A stretch of 64,000 nt of DNA, taken from the NCBI RefSeq assembly GCF_004187715.1, contig NZ_QZWF01000003.1, positions 124,001 through 188,000 of the forward strand, read 5' to 3'. The notes beneath the pieces were generated by a model that saw only the letters and a list, made by a program, of their open reading frames with translations, was not told where the DNA came from and did not search any database. Positions 15,000 to 25,496 of the stretch are shown in pieces. Position numbers and translations under genes: made by a program. Source of the DNA: Streptomyces sp. F001. GTDB taxonomy: Bacteria > Actinomycetota > Actinomycetes > Streptomycetales > Streptomycetaceae. Position 1 is the stretch's first letter, and each line of letters starts with the position of its first letter.

Positions 15000-15863
15000 C
15001 TAGCCCGCCCTGCTGACAGCCCAGTCCCCGATACGGGCGAGGAGTTCGTCGGCGGCCGCGTGCTCGGCGTGGCCCATGCCGGGCTCCAGCCAGAGTTCGC
15101 CATGGTCGCCGGCGGCCGCGGCTAGCATGTGGGGGTGGTCGACGGGGAAGTAGCCGTCGCGGTCGCCGTGCACGATGAGCAGCGGGGTCGGTGCTATCCG
15201 GGGAACCGCCTCGACCGGGGACAGCGGGACCGGGTTCCAGTCCCGGTGGTGGATGCGCGTACGGAAGCCGTAGCGGCCGACCAGCCGGCCCGCGGGGCGG
15301 GTCACCAGCCAGTGCACGCGCCGCATGGGCGCCGTGCCCCGGTAGTACCAGCGGGCCGGCGCGCTCACCGACACCACCGCGTCCGTGCGCCCCTCGCGCT
15401 CCCCGCCGTGCAGCGCCGCGTGCCGCAGCACCACCGAGCCGCCCATGGAGAAGCCGACGGTCACCACGCGCGCGTGCCCGAGCCGGCGCGCCCAGGTCAC
15501 CGCGGCCGCCAGGTCGAGCACCTCACGGTCGCCGACGGTCGACCGTCCGCCCGACGCCCCGTGCCCCCGGAAGGAGAAAGTGACGACGGCGCCGTACCGG
15601 GCGAGGGCCCGCGCCACCCGTCGGACGTGCGGCCGGTCCGCGTCCCCGGTGAAACCGTGCGCGACGACGAACACCGGATGGCCGAACGGGGCCGTAAAGG
15701 TTTCGTATACGACGTCACCCGGGTCGTATACGGCGTCGATCGTCACACCGTCGGCGGTGCGCAGAAACGTCCGCAATGGTGCGGGTCTGCTCACCCCCGG
15801 CGTCTCATACTTCGGACGAACGGTGCTGGATCGTGCCACATGACCTGCCGGACCGTTGCTCAT
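15000..15863 (-). CDS. Alpha/beta hydrolase
   Basis: A 287-residue alpha/beta hydrolase. The nucleophile elbow is GFSMGGS; an oxyanion region VVAHGFTGDAD lies near residue 70; the acid is in LIVHGDRDGYFP; and the catalytic histidine is in GMGHAEH near the C-terminus. No signal peptide. ATG 15863 is chosen as the start. It is divergent from glnR. Substrate unknown; the fold covers esterases and lipases. Confidence 0.9.
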   Translation of the reverse strand: MSNGPAGHVARSSTVRPKYETPGVSRPAPLRTFLRTADGVTIDAVYDPGDVVYETFTAPFGHPVFVVAHGFTGDADRPHVRRVARALARYGAVVTFSFRGHGASGGRSTVGDREVLDLAAAVTWARRLGHARVVTVGFSMGGSVVLRHAALHGGEREGRTDAVVSVSAPARWYYRGTAPMRRVHWLVTRPAGRLVGRYGFRTRIHHRDWNPVPLSPVEAVPRIAPTPLLIVHGDRDGYFPVDHPHMLAAAAGDHGELWLEPGMGHAEHAAADELLARIGDWAVSRAG

Positions 15864-16028
15864 GTGGGCTATTCTGCTGGGCAGAGGACTCGGGCAGCGT
15901 AGCCCCCGGGTCCTTTTGTGCTTTCGGAAGCGTTGTATACGAAGCGGAAAACCGCAGGTGTACGGGGCCCCGGGATCGCAGCGCAGTACCGCAAACGTCC
16001 TCGCAGGGACCGAGGAGGAACCAGACGT

Positions 16029-16808
16029 ATGAGTTCTCTGCTGCTCCTGACCAACGCTCTCCAGCCGTCGACGGAGGTGCTGCCCGCGCTCGGCCTGTTG
16101 CTGCACAACGTGCGCGTGGCTCCGGCGGAAGGGCCCGCCCTCGTCGACACCCCGGGTGCCGACGTCATCCTGATCGACGGCCGCCGTGACCTGCCGCAGG
16201 TGCGCAGCCTCTGCCAGCTGCTCCGTTCCACGGGCCCCGGCTGTCCCCTCATCCTCGTCGTGACGGAGGGCGGGCTCGCCGCCGTCACCGCGGACTGGGG
16301 CATCGACGACGTGCTCCTCGACACCGCCGGCCCGGCCGAGGTCGAGGCACGGCTCCGGCTCGCCATGGGCAGGCAGCAGATCGTCAACGACGACTCTCCG
16401 ATGGAGATCCGCAACGGTGACCTGTCGGTGGACGAGGCGACCTACTCGGCCAAGCTCAAGGGCCGCGTCCTCGACCTCACCTTCAAGGAGTTCGAGCTCC
16501 TGAAGTACCTCGCGCAGCACCCCGGCCGGGTCTTCACCCGCGCCCAGCTGCTGCAGGAGGTCTGGGGCTACGACTACTTCGGCGGTACGCGCACGGTCGA
16601 CGTCCACGTACGACGGCTGCGCGCCAAGCTCGGACCCGAGCACGAGTCGCTGATCGGGACCGTCCGGAACGTCGGTTATCGATTCGTTACGCCGGAGAAG
16701 GTGGACCGCGCCGCGGAGGAGGCGAAGGCCAAGGCGGCCCGGCCAAAGCCGGAGGATGCGGACGAGACAGCCCCGTTGAGCGCCGCCGAGGTCCCGGCCG
16801 ACCTCTAG
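16029..16808 (+). CDS. glnR: GlnR, global nitrogen response regulator
   Basis: A 259-residue OmpR-type regulator without a partner kinase. The N-terminal receiver ([20 protein letters not shown]) has [13 protein letters not shown] with the conserved Asp but lacks the usual acidic pocket, as in GlnR, which is regulated without phosphorylation. The C-terminal winged helix (~140-235) has [18 protein letters not shown] and [26 protein letters not shown] precedes the ATG. GlnR activates ammonium assimilation (glnA, amtB) and represses others under nitrogen limitation. The C-terminal ~25 residues are variable. Position beside the LacI gene and moaD matches other streptomycetes. Confidence 0.93.
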   Translation: MSSLLLLTNALQPSTEVLPALGLLLHNVRVAPAEGPALVDTPGADVILIDGRRDLPQVRSLCQLLRSTGPGCPLILVVTEGGLAAVTADWGIDDVLLDTAGPAEVEARLRLAMGRQQIVNDDSPMEIRNGDLSVDEATYSAKLKGRVLDLTFKEFELLKYLAQHPGRVFTRAQLLQEVWGYDYFGGTRTVDVHVRRLRAKLGPEHESLIGTVRNVGYRFVTPEKVDRAAEEAKAKAARPKPEDADETAPLSAAEVPADL

Positions 16809-16880
16809 CAGGCGCGCGAACGGCTCGGGCCGGGCGCGGGGACGCCCTTGTACGCCCTGCCCAGAGCCGGTCCATCCGCG

Positions 16881-16886
16881 TAGACT
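16881..16886 (+). promoter_or_regulatory. -10 box for leaderless lacI-family transcript
   Basis: TAGACT matches the Streptomyces -10 consensus and ends 6 bases before the GTG at 16893, placing the predicted transcription start on the start codon. No ribosome binding site is present in this gap. No good -35 is seen. Confidence 0.5.
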
Positions 16887-16892
16887 CCGCGC

Positions 16893-17915
16893 GTGGCCAA
16901 GGTGACTCGGGACGACGTAGCACGACTGGCGGGAACGTCCACCGCCGTAGTCAGCTATGTCATCAACAACGGACCCCGGCCGGTCGCCCCGGCCACGCGC
17001 GAGCGCGTCCTCGCCGCCATCAAGGAGCTGGGGTACCGGCCCGACCGGGTCGCCCAGGCGATGGCCTCCCGGCGCACGGACCTCATAGGCCTGATCATCC
17101 CGGACGCCCGCCAGCCCTTCTTCGGGGAGATGGCGCACGCGGTCGAGCAGGCCGCGTCCGAGCGCGGGAAGATGGTGCTCGTCGGCAACACCGACTACGT
17201 CGGCGAACGCGAGGTCCACTACCTGCGCGCCTTCCTCGGCATGCGGGTGTCGGGGCTGATCCTCGTCAGCCACGCCCTCAACGACCTGGCGGCTGCCGAG
17301 ATCGACGCCTGGGACGCCCGGGTCGTCCTGCTGCACGAGCGGCCCGAGGCCATCGACGACGTCGCCGTCGTCACGGACGACCTGGGCGGCGCCCAGCTTG
17401 CCGTACGCCACCTCCTGGAGCACGGCTACGAGTACGTCGCCTGTATGGGCGGCACCGCCGAGACCCCCGCGGTCGGCGACCCCGTCTCCGACCACGTCGA
17501 GGGCTGGCGGCGCGCGATGGACGAGGCCGGGATCTCCACCGAGGGACGGCTCTTCGAAGCGCCGTACAACCGCTACGACGCGTACCACATCGCCCTGGAC
17601 ATCCTCTCCGGGCCGAACCGTCCGCCCGCGATCTTCTGCTCCACCGACGACCAGGCGATCGGCCTGCTGCGCGCCGCCCGCGAGCTGCGCATCGACGTGC
17701 CGGGCGAGCTGGGCGTCATCGGCTTCGACGACATCAAGGAGGCGGCCCTCGCCGACCCGCCCATGACCACGATCGCCTCGGACCGCTCGGCCATGGCGCG
17801 GGCGGCGGTGGACCTGGTCCTGGACGACGGCCTACGGGTGGCGGGTTCGCGGCGCGAGCGGCTGAAGGTGTTCCCGTCGCGGCTGGTGGTGCGCCGGTCG
17901 TGCGGGTGTGAATGA
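16893..17915 (+). CDS. LacI-family transcriptional regulator
   Basis: A 340-residue LacI regulator with an N-terminal HTH and hinge helix ([24 protein letters not shown], then [20 protein letters not shown]) and a periplasmic-binding-like effector domain ([18 protein letters not shown], ... [23 protein letters not shown]). It ends unusually with a Cys pair, RRSCGCE. Ligand unknown. The start is likely leaderless. It lies 84 bases after glnR on the same strand. Confidence 0.92.
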   Translation: MAKVTRDDVARLAGTSTAVVSYVINNGPRPVAPATRERVLAAIKELGYRPDRVAQAMASRRTDLIGLIIPDARQPFFGEMAHAVEQAASERGKMVLVGNTDYVGEREVHYLRAFLGMRVSGLILVSHALNDLAAAEIDAWDARVVLLHERPEAIDDVAVVTDDLGGAQLAVRHLLEHGYEYVACMGGTAETPAVGDPVSDHVEGWRRAMDEAGISTEGRLFEAPYNRYDAYHIALDILSGPNRPPAIFCSTDDQAIGLLRAARELRIDVPGELGVIGFDDIKEAALADPPMTTIASDRSAMARAAVDLVLDDGLRVAGSRRERLKVFPSRLVVRRSCGCE

Positions 17916-17923
17916 GCTTCCGG

Positions 17924-17953
17924 AGGTCTCTCTGAGAGATCTCTGAGAGACCT
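17924..17953 (+). terminator. Hairpin after LacI-family gene
   Basis: AGGTCTCTC (17924-17932) pairs with GAGAGACCT (17945-17953). It lies 9 bases after the stop and has no T tract. The sequence is itself CTCTGAGAGA-rich, so it could instead belong to the regulatory region of htrA2. Confidence 0.5.
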
Positions 17954-18007
17954 CGCTGAGCTGCGAGAGCCCTCTTTATATCGGGCATACGCGGTTCTGT
18001 CGGGCTT

Positions 18008-18028
18008 CTCAGGGAGCACTCAGGGAGC
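18008..18028 (+). promoter_or_regulatory. Direct-repeat site upstream of htrA2
   Basis: CTCAGGGAGC occurs at 18008-18017 and 18019-18028, an 11-base period typical of OmpR-family response regulator binding, 24 bases upstream of the htrA2 start. The response regulator CssR encoded downstream is the obvious candidate binder. Inference only. Confidence 0.5.
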
Positions 18029-18051
18029 TCTCATCGTCACGCGGCAGGCTC

Positions 18052-19080
18052 ATGGACATGACCGAGAGCCTTCGCCCCAGCGGCGAGTACGAGAACCCGT
18101 ACCAGGGCAACCAGCAGTACGCCTCCGCTCCCGTGGACCCCGAGTGGCCTCCGCCGCCCGCGTACGAGCCGACGGCGCTCCTGAGCGAGCCCGTCGCCGC
18201 CCCGCCGAAGCAGGTCAGGCGCACCCGCGGCCCCGTCGCGCTGCTCGCCGCCGTGGCGATCGTCGCCGCGGCCATCGGCGGCGGCACGGCGTACGGCATC
18301 CAGGAGCTGACCGGCGGTTCCGACACCGTGGCCGCCAGCAGCACCAGCACCAATGTCGTGCCGGCCGGCCAGAAGGGCACGGTCGCCGGGGTCGCCAAGG
18401 CGGTCAGCCCGAGCATCGTCGAGATCAACGCCACCTCGAACGCCGGATCCTCCACCGGCTCCGGCGTGATCATCACCGGCGACGGCGAGATCATCACCAA
18501 CAACCACGTCGTCTCCGGCGCCTCCCAGGTCGAGGTGACCACCAGCGACGGCAAGGAGTACACCGCCCAGGTCGTCGGCACCGACAGCAGCAAGGACCTC
18601 GCCCTGATCAAGCTGGAGGACGCCTCCGGCCTGACCGCGGCGACCCTCGGCAACTCCGACGGTGTGCAGGTCGGCGACGAGGTCGTGGCGATCGGCTCGC
18701 CCGAGGGCCTGACCGGCACGGTGACCAGCGGCATCGTCTCGGCGCTTGACCGGGATGTGACCGTCTCGACGGACGAGGGTCAGCAGCAACAGCAGGGTGG
18801 CGGGGGCTGGCCGTTCGAGTTCGGCGGCCAGGAGTTCAACGGCGACACCGGCTCGTCGACCACGACGTACAAGGCGATCCAGACCGACGCCTCGCTGAAC
18901 CCCGGCAACTCCGGCGGCGCGCTGATCGACATGAACGGCAACATCATCGGCATCAACTCCGCCATGTACTCGGCGGCGGGCTCCTCCTCCGACGCGGGCA
19001 GCGTCGGCCTCGGCTTCGCCATCCCGATCAACACCGTCAAGTCCGACCTGGCCACGCTGCGGGCGGGCTCCACCGACTAG
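18052..19080 (+). CDS. htrA2: HtrA-like membrane-anchored serine protease
   Basis: A 342-residue trypsin-like protease. A ~60-residue Pro-rich cytoplasmic tail leads to one transmembrane helix (~62-83) and an extracytoplasmic protease domain with catalytic H152 (NNHVV), D182 (SSKDLALI) and S287 (NPGNSGGAL). A Q5 and G4 run interrupts the domain near residue 243. There is no PDZ domain: the protein ends soon after GLGFAIPINTV. Position next to cssRS matches the secretion-stress protease HtrA2 of S. lividans. A direct-repeat site lies just upstream. ATG 18058 is an alternative start. Confidence 0.9.
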   Translation: MDMTESLRPSGEYENPYQGNQQYASAPVDPEWPPPPAYEPTALLSEPVAAPPKQVRRTRGPVALLAAVAIVAAAIGGGTAYGIQELTGGSDTVAASSTSTNVVPAGQKGTVAGVAKAVSPSIVEINATSNAGSSTGSGVIITGDGEIITNNHVVSGASQVEVTTSDGKEYTAQVVGTDSSKDLALIKLEDASGLTAATLGNSDGVQVGDEVVAIGSPEGLTGTVTSGIVSALDRDVTVSTDEGQQQQQGGGGWPFEFGGQEFNGDTGSSTTTYKAIQTDASLNPGNSGGALIDMNGNIIGINSAMYSAAGSSSDAGSVGLGFAIPINTVKSDLATLRAGSTD

Positions 19081-19089
19081 GAGTACGAC

Positions 19090-19299
19090 ATGATCAAGCA
19101 GGTTTCGCACAACGTGACCGGTGTCGGCGCGGCCGACCTCGCCCTGGCCTTCGGCGTGGCGTACGAACTGCACGCGCCGACGGCACCGACCCGGGCGCCG
19201 GAGGTGGCGGCCCCGCAGATGATGGGCCTGCGTGGCACGACCGCCCGCCCGCACCGCCGCAAGGTGCCGCTGAACCGGCTCACGGCGATACGCGGCTGA
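19090..19299 (+). CDS. Small basic protein between htrA2 and cssR
   Basis: A 69-residue ORF starting 10 bases after the htrA2 stop, with AGGAG upstream. It has a moderately hydrophobic N-terminal half (VSHNVTGVGAADLALAFGVA) and a basic C-terminal half (RGTTARPHRRKVPLNRLTAI). No family recognised. Spacing and ribosome binding site favour a real gene in the htrA2-cssRS transcript, but coding cannot be proven from sequence alone. Confidence 0.5.
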   Translation: MIKQVSHNVTGVGAADLALAFGVAYELHAPTAPTRAPEVAAPQMMGLRGTTARPHRRKVPLNRLTAIRG

Positions 19300-19401
19300 T
19301 CTCACCCGACCCTGTTCTTTACGCGGCGGCCGGGAAGCATGCGAGGCTGAATGCGTCGAGCATCCCCAGTCGTCCCACCGCACCCGAGGAATCCAACGCC
19401 C

Positions 19402-20136
19402 ATGAGCCCCGCCGACGGCGACCGTGACCCCCAGCGCATCCTCATCGTCGACGACGAGCCGGCGGTGCGCGAAGCACTCCAGCGCAGCCTCGCCTTCGAG
19501 GGCTACGACACTCAGGTCGCGGTCGACGGCGCCGATGCCCTGGAGAAGGCCACCGCCTACCGGCCCGACCTGGTGGTCCTCGACATCCAGATGCCCCGCA
19601 TGGACGGCCTGACCGCCGCCCGCCGCATCCGCGGGGCCGGTGACACGACGCCCATCCTGATGCTGACGGCTCGCGACACGGTCGGCGACCGGGTCACGGG
19701 GCTGGATGCCGGGGCGGACGACTACCTGGTCAAGCCCTTCGAACTGGACGAACTCTTCGCCCGTATCCGCGCGCTGCTGCGGCGCAGCTCGTACGCGGCG
19801 GCGGTGGGGGCCGGGACGCCCGAGGACGAGGCGTTGACCTTCGCCGACCTGCGCATGGACCTCGCGACGCGGGAGGTGACGCGGGGCGGGCGGCCGGTGG
19901 AGCTGACCCGCACCGAGTTCACGCTCCTGGAGATGTTCATGGCCCACCCCCGCCAGGTCCTCACGCGTGAGCAGATCCTCAAGGCGGTGTGGGGCTTCGA
20001 CTTCGAACCGTCGTCGAACTCGCTGGACGTGTACGTGATGTACCTGCGCCGCAAGACGGAGGCGGGAGGCGAGCCGCGGCTCGTGCACACGGTGCGTGGG
20101 GTGGGCTATGTGCTGCGGCAGGGCGGCGCGGAGTGA
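19402..20136 (+). CDS. cssR: OmpR-family response regulator, CssR-like
   Basis: A 244-residue response regulator. The receiver has the acidic pair ILIVDDEP, phosphoacceptor Asp in LVVLDIQMP and Lys in [10 protein letters not shown]; the C-terminal winged helix includes [17 protein letters not shown] and [20 protein letters not shown] 19402 with GAGGAA upstream is preferred to the start at 19351. Its stop overlaps the GTG of the kinase gene. In S. lividans the homologous pair beside htrA2 senses misfolded secreted proteins; transfer of that role here is by synteny. Confidence 0.87.
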   Translation: MSPADGDRDPQRILIVDDEPAVREALQRSLAFEGYDTQVAVDGADALEKATAYRPDLVVLDIQMPRMDGLTAARRIRGAGDTTPILMLTARDTVGDRVTGLDAGADDYLVKPFELDELFARIRALLRRSSYAAAVGAGTPEDEALTFADLRMDLATREVTRGGRPVELTRTEFTLLEMFMAHPRQVLTREQILKAVWGFDFEPSSNSLDVYVMYLRRKTEAGGEPRLVHTVRGVGYVLRQGGAE

Positions 20137-21557
20137 GGAAGGCGGTACGGCGGCTGCGGTCACTGCCGATTCGCTCGCGGCTGGCTCTGCTGGTGGCGAC
20201 CGCAGTGGCGGTGGCGGTGGCGGCGGCGTCCGCCGCGTGCTGGTTCATCACGCGGGCGCAGCTGAACTCGCAGTTCGACACGACGTTGCGGCATACGCAG
20301 GTCGACGGCCGCTATCTGCGCAGCATGCTCGACGCCTGCACCTCCGACGGCACCGCGACCGTCGGGTCGCTGCCCGGCTACAGCGTGCAGATCGTGACGG
20401 CCGACGGCTCCACCTGCCGGCCGTCCTCGGACGCCGAACTGCCCGTCATCGCCGAGGACGTGGCGGTCGCGGCGGGCGAGCAGCGTGCCGCCCTGCACAC
20501 CGTCACCGACAGCAAGGGCGTGGAGCGGCGCGTCTACACCTACGTCCCCGGTCCTGGCCCGGCCACCATCGGCCTGGAACGCTATGCGGTCTCGCTGGCC
20601 CAGCCCACGAGCACGGTCGACAAGCCGCTGACGACGCTGGCGTGGGTGCTGCTCATCGTGTCCGGCATCGGCGTCGTCGGCGCCGGAGCCGCGGGCCTGT
20701 GGATCGCCCGGACGGGCCTGCGCCCCGTCGACAAGCTCACCGAGGCCGTCGAGCACGTCGCCCGCACCGAGGACCTGACCATCCGTATCCCGGTGGAGGA
20801 CGACAGCGAGGACGAGGTCGCCCGCCTCTCCCGCTCCTTCAACTCGATGACATCGGCCCTGGCCAGCTCCCGCGACCTCCAGCAGCAGCTGATCGCGGAC
20901 GCCGGCCACGAACTCCGCACGCCCCTCACTTCACTCCGTACGAACATCGAACTCCTCACCCGCAGCGAGGAGACCGGCCGCCCGATCCCGGAGGCGGACC
21001 GCAAGGCGCTGCTCGCCTCGGTGAAGGCGCAGATGACGGAACTGGCCGCGCTGATCGGCGACTTGCAGGAACTGTCCCGTTCGGAGGGCCAGCGGGGCGA
21101 GCGCGTTCAGGTGCTGTCGCTGGAGGAGACGGTGGAGTCGGCCCTGCGCAGGGCCCGTCTTCGCGGCCCGGAACTGACGATCACGGCGGACCTGGAGCCC
21201 TGGTACGTACGGGCGGAACCGGCGGCTCTGGAGCGTGCGGTGGTCAACATCCTGGACAACGCGGTGAAGTTCAGCCCGGAGGGCGGAACGATCGAGGTGC
21301 AGCTGGTGAACGGCGTCCTCACGGTCCGCGACCACGGCCCCGGTATCGCCGAGGATGAACTCCCCCACGTCTTCGACCGCTTCTGGCGCTCGCCGAGCGC
21401 GCGCGCCCTGCCGGGTTCGGGCCTCGGCCTGTCGATCGTCGCCCGCACCGTGCAACAGGCCGGCGGCGAGGTCACCCTGGCTCGCGCGGAGGGCAGCGGC
21501 ACGGTGGCGACGGTGCGGCTGCCGGGGGCGGCCACTCCTCCGCCGGAGGTGCCGTGA
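20133..21557 (+). CDS. cssS: Sensor histidine kinase, CssS-like
   Basis: A 474-residue membrane kinase. GTG 20133 overlaps the cssR stop (GTGA). Topology: transmembrane helix ~12-33, extracytoplasmic sensor of ~130 residues containing a Cys pair (LDACTSDG and GSTCRPSS), second helix ~167-190, HAMP (~190-243), HisKA with H259 in [12 protein letters not shown], and HATPase with N box [13 protein letters not shown] and G boxes DHGPGI and GSGLGLSI. It probably phosphorylates the adjacent CssR. The sensor cysteines suggest redox or disulfide-linked sensing, which is inference. Confidence 0.88.
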   Translation: MRKAVRRLRSLPIRSRLALLVATAVAVAVAAASAACWFITRAQLNSQFDTTLRHTQVDGRYLRSMLDACTSDGTATVGSLPGYSVQIVTADGSTCRPSSDAELPVIAEDVAVAAGEQRAALHTVTDSKGVERRVYTYVPGPGPATIGLERYAVSLAQPTSTVDKPLTTLAWVLLIVSGIGVVGAGAAGLWIARTGLRPVDKLTEAVEHVARTEDLTIRIPVEDDSEDEVARLSRSFNSMTSALASSRDLQQQLIADAGHELRTPLTSLRTNIELLTRSEETGRPIPEADRKALLASVKAQMTELAALIGDLQELSRSEGQRGERVQVLSLEETVESALRRARLRGPELTITADLEPWYVRAEPAALERAVVNILDNAVKFSPEGGTIEVQLVNGVLTVRDHGPGIAEDELPHVFDRFWRSPSARALPGSGLGLSIVARTVQQAGGEVTLARAEGSGTVATVRLPGAATPPPEVP

Positions 21558-21610
21558 CCGCCTGCTCCGGCAAGGCCGACCACCCGTACTCAAGGGGTGG
21601 AACTCGTGGG

Positions 21611-22591
21611 TCAGTCGGTGTTCGTGCCGGCGACCAGTTCAAGGGACCGCAGACGGTCTTTCAGAGCGTAGACGGGCGTGACGAGCATCAGTTCCTGCGC
21701 ACCCGTGGTGTCGACGAGTTCCGTGAGGCGCCGCACGACCGTCTCGGGGGTGCCGTACGCCTGGTGGGCTCGGAAGCCGGACAGGCTGCGCAGTTCCTCG
21801 TCCGTGAAGGGGTGTTCAGCCGCCTGCGCGGGCGGAGGGAACGGGATGTCGCCTCTCCCTTTGAGGAGCCCGGCTTTGACGACGTTCATCGGGCCGGCGA
21901 GCCACGTCGCCTCTTGCTCGGTCGGGGCGCACACGGTCTCCACGCAGAGCAGGATGCGCGGGCTCGGGCACCAGCGCGACGGCGCGAAGTGGGCGCGGTA
22001 GTGGTCGATCGCGGCAGCGGTGTTGTCGGGGCGGATGTGGTGGGCGATGGCAACCGGCAGGCCGATCCGCGCGGCGAGGGCGGCGCCGGACGTGCTGGAG
22101 GCCAGTAGCCACGGTTCGGGCAGCTCGCCCAGTGCTGCTACGTCGTCGTCGAGAAGGAATCGGAGGGTGGCCGCCACGTCGTCCTGGTACTCGTCGTCAG
22201 TGGTCGGCCCCGCACCACGCCGCAGTGCACGAGCCGTCGGCTCGTCCAGCGTGCCGGGGCCGCGGCCGATCCCGAGGTCGATGCGGTCGGGATGCAGCGC
22301 CGCGAGCGTACCGAACTGCTCGGCCAGGATGATCGGCGCGTGGTTGGGGGCGAGGACACCGCCGGAACCCAGCCGGATGGACGAGGTCGACGCGGCGGCG
22401 TGGGCGATCAGCACGACGGGAGGGAACGCGCCGATAGCGGGCGAGTGATGATGCTCGGCGTACCAGAGCCTGCGGTAACCCAGTTCCTCGACCCGCCGGG
22501 CGAACTCGGTCGTGTCGCGCAGGGTGTCAGCGGCGCGTGTACCGCTCTGAACCATCGCGACTTCCAGTACGGAAAGCGGCACAGACATCAT
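21611..22591 (-). CDS. LLM-class flavin-dependent oxidoreductase
   Basis: A ~326-residue luciferase-like monooxygenase. It starts SVPLSVLEVAMVQSG, has RLWYAEHHHSPAIG, IRLGSGGVLAPNHAPI and RIDLGIGRGPG, all standard for this group of F420- or FMN-dependent enzymes (YhbW-like). ATG 22591 or 22588 fits the family N-terminus; the longer frame to 22630 does not. Substrate unknown. The start overlaps the end of the gene at 22596, so they may form an operon. Confidence 0.9.
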   Translation of the reverse strand: MMSVPLSVLEVAMVQSGTRAADTLRDTTEFARRVEELGYRRLWYAEHHHSPAIGAFPPVVLIAHAAASTSSIRLGSGGVLAPNHAPIILAEQFGTLAALHPDRIDLGIGRGPGTLDEPTARALRRGAGPTTDDEYQDDVAATLRFLLDDDVAALGELPEPWLLASSTSGAALAARIGLPVAIAHHIRPDNTAAAIDHYRAHFAPSRWCPSPRILLCVETVCAPTEQEATWLAGPMNVVKAGLLKGRGDIPFPPPAQAAEHPFTDEELRSLSGFRAHQAYGTPETVVRRLTELVDTTGAQELMLVTPVYALKDRLRSLELVAGTNTD

Positions 22592-22595
22592 GTGA

Positions 22596-23270
22596 TCAGT
22601 ATGGCGGCCGGGGAAACTCGCCCTCGGCATAGTAGGCCCGGATCAGCGATATCTCGGCGACACGTCGACCGTCGGCCAGGGCTTGCTCCGCCGCTTTCCG
22701 TGAGCCGAACTCCTGGTGTTCCCGGCGGTGTTTCTCGAACTGCTCCATCGTCAGCTCGTTGTCGAGGAACGGAAGGGAGCCGCTGTCGCGGACCATCGTG
22801 ATGACGAGGTAGTCCTGGGTGGCGGCGTCGATGTATGCGTAACGCTCGGCGGTGTATCCGGAGTCGGGCGGCACCGGTGCGGGGGAACCGGACCATTGCC
22901 GGGCTTCCAGCGCGGAGCGCCAGCTGTGGGCCACGTCCTCAAGACTTCCGCCGAACGAGACGTACCGGGCCTTTTGCCACTGGCAGTGCATCGGTCCGGG
23001 GTCGGCGCCTTCGAATTCCCCGATGCGGAAGCAGCGGTCCAGGGCCGCGTCACCGAGCAGCTGCGGACGGCCGGGCAGGGCACGGAGCACATCGTCCAGA
23101 CGGCGGTCGACCTCCGCCTTCGCAGTGATGCTCGCGGCGGACACCTCGTCCGAGTTCGCCTGGGCAGGCCACGTCGATGAGTGGTAGTACCAGCCCCCGG
23201 CCGCGACGGCCAGGGTGACTCCCGCGACCACGAGTAGCCGTTGCCACCTTGATGATCCCGCCTCTGCCAT
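22596..23270 (-). CDS. Membrane-anchored hypothetical protein
   Basis: A 224-residue protein with an N-terminal signal-anchor (RLLVVAGVTLAVAAGGWYY, residues ~10-29) and an extracytoplasmic remainder that contains two cysteines (DRCFRIGEF and MHCQWQKA) likely to form a disulfide. I recognise no family. It is upstream of the LLM oxidoreductase on the same strand with adjoining ends. Confidence 0.8.
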   Translation of the reverse strand: MAEAGSSRWQRLLVVAGVTLAVAAGGWYYHSSTWPAQANSDEVSAASITAKAEVDRRLDDVLRALPGRPQLLGDAALDRCFRIGEFEGADPGPMHCQWQKARYVSFGGSLEDVAHSWRSALEARQWSGSPAPVPPDSGYTAERYAYIDAATQDYLVITMVRDSGSLPFLDNELTMEQFEKHRREHQEFGSRKAAEQALADGRRVAEISLIRAYYAEGEFPRPPY

Positions 23271-23334
23271 GCGGAGATGCTGTCAACCGTAGGTCACAAC
23301 GCCGTCACGGCGCTGTCCTTCGGGCGAAGCACCG

Positions 23335-24425
23335 TTACGCCTCGTCCCAGCGGAACAGGCGGCCGGCGATCAGGGTCAGGACCGCGGCGAAGGCGAGCAG
23401 GCCCGCCATGACGGGGAGGGCCGTGGACCAGCCTTCGCCCCGGGACAGTACGCCCTGCATCGCCTCGGCGAGATGCTTGAGCGGCAGGAACTCCGACACC
23501 GTACGAACCCACTGCGGTGCGGAGTCGAGCGGGAAGAAGGCGCCGGAGAGGAAGGCCATCGGGAGGATGACGATCTGGGCCATCCCGTTGGCGGCCTCCT
23601 CGGACTTGGCCCAGGCGCCGACGACCAGCCCGATGGACATGAAGGCCAGCGTGCCGCTCAGGATCAGCGGGAAGGACAGCCACCAGTAGCCGGTCAGTCG
23701 CAGCCCGAAGTAGGGCAGGGTGGCCACTCCGAGGAAGATCGCGGTCTGTGCCAGAGCCAGCGCCAGATTCACGCCGACACGGGCGCCGATCACCGAGCCG
23801 GCGTTGACGGGCGCCAGCCACAGTCGGCGCAGGATGCGTTTCTTGCGCCAGTTGACCAGGTTGAGCGCGGTGCCGAACACCGCACCCATCGCCACCGCCC
23901 AGCCGAGCAGGCCGGGGGTGAGGAACTGGATCGGCTTGGTCGACTCGTCCTCGACCTGCCCGGACGACAGCGTGAAGGCGGGCGGCCGGCCGGTCGCGGC
24001 CTGGTTGGCCTGCTGGACGATCGACTCCAGGATGCCTTGCACGTTCCCCGCCCGTACGAGGTCGGCCGCCGAGAAGCGCAGTTCGACTTCTCCCCCGGTC
24101 TGGGTGACCGCCGCGTCGGCGTCGCCCTTGCGAACCTTCTCCAGGGCGTCGGCGCGGGCCGCCGCGGAGCCGTCCGTCTTCTCGATCCGCAGCACGTCAC
24201 GGAGCTGTTCGCGTTCCTTGTCGGGCATCTCGTCCAGGACGGCGACATCGCCGACCTGGATCACCTTCGACTCGGAGACGCCGGCGTCCTTGAGGAGGGT
24301 GCCGAGCAACAGCAGGAACATCAGGGGGAAGATCAGCATGAAGAAGACCGCTGTCCGGTCGCGCAGCAGGCCCAGCGTCATCGCCTTGGTGAGGCTGCGG
24401 AAGGACTGAATCCCCGTACCCGTCC

Positions 24426-24429
<4 letters not shown>
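23335..24429 (-). CDS. ABC-2 type exporter permease
   Basis: A 364-residue permease. The first helix (AVFFMLIFPLMFLLLLGTLL) is followed by a ~150-residue extracytoplasmic loop and then five helices in the C-terminal half (LLGWAVAMGAVFGTAL through MAGLLAFAAVLTLIAG), the DrrB/NatB layout. GTG 24429 overlaps the stop of the ATPase gene (GTGA), showing translational coupling. The larger frame upstream is a shadow. Substrate unknown. Confidence 0.9.
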
Positions 24430-25154
<725 letters not shown>

Positions 25155-25496
25155 AACGATCGACGTTATCCCGGAACAATCGGCTCCGGCGACGCCGTGA
25201 CCGATCTCGCCCCGAGCCCGGCAACGGTGCTCGCGCCGTCCGGCAGTCCGGCGGCCAGGTCACCCCGGCCCGGGCGGAGAGCGGCGGCACGAGCGCGACG
25301 ATCCGGTTGCCGCGCGCGCTCGCTCCCCCGCCGGAACCGCCCTGACAGGACGACCCCGGGTCCGGGCAGGGCGGTCGCTTTCGTGGACCCCAGTACCTGC
25401 GCGAAGTAGGCGGGTAGCGCTCTCGGGGCGGCAACCTTTCCGTGCGGGGCGGCGACTGATCGTCGGACCATTCACCCGCACGGAACGGATCGCCGT
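25155..25496. other. 342-bp intergenic region with hairpin
   Basis: A divergent gap between the ABC ATPase and the pectinase gene. A hairpin pairs ACCGCCCTG (25336-25344) with CAGGGCGGT (25367-25375). No start-proximal operator or -10 box stands out, and I see no credible coding ORF. Confidence 0.6.

Noticed and set aside
15864..17588. Upstream extension of the hydrolase ORF (862 residues) opposite glnR and lacI
   Set aside because: Only the last 287 residues show a real domain; the rest is antisense to two well-supported genes.
18037..20163. 708-residue minus-strand ORF opposite htrA2-cssR
   Set aside because: Typical high-GC antisense open frame; no domains, and the plus strand has catalytic motifs.
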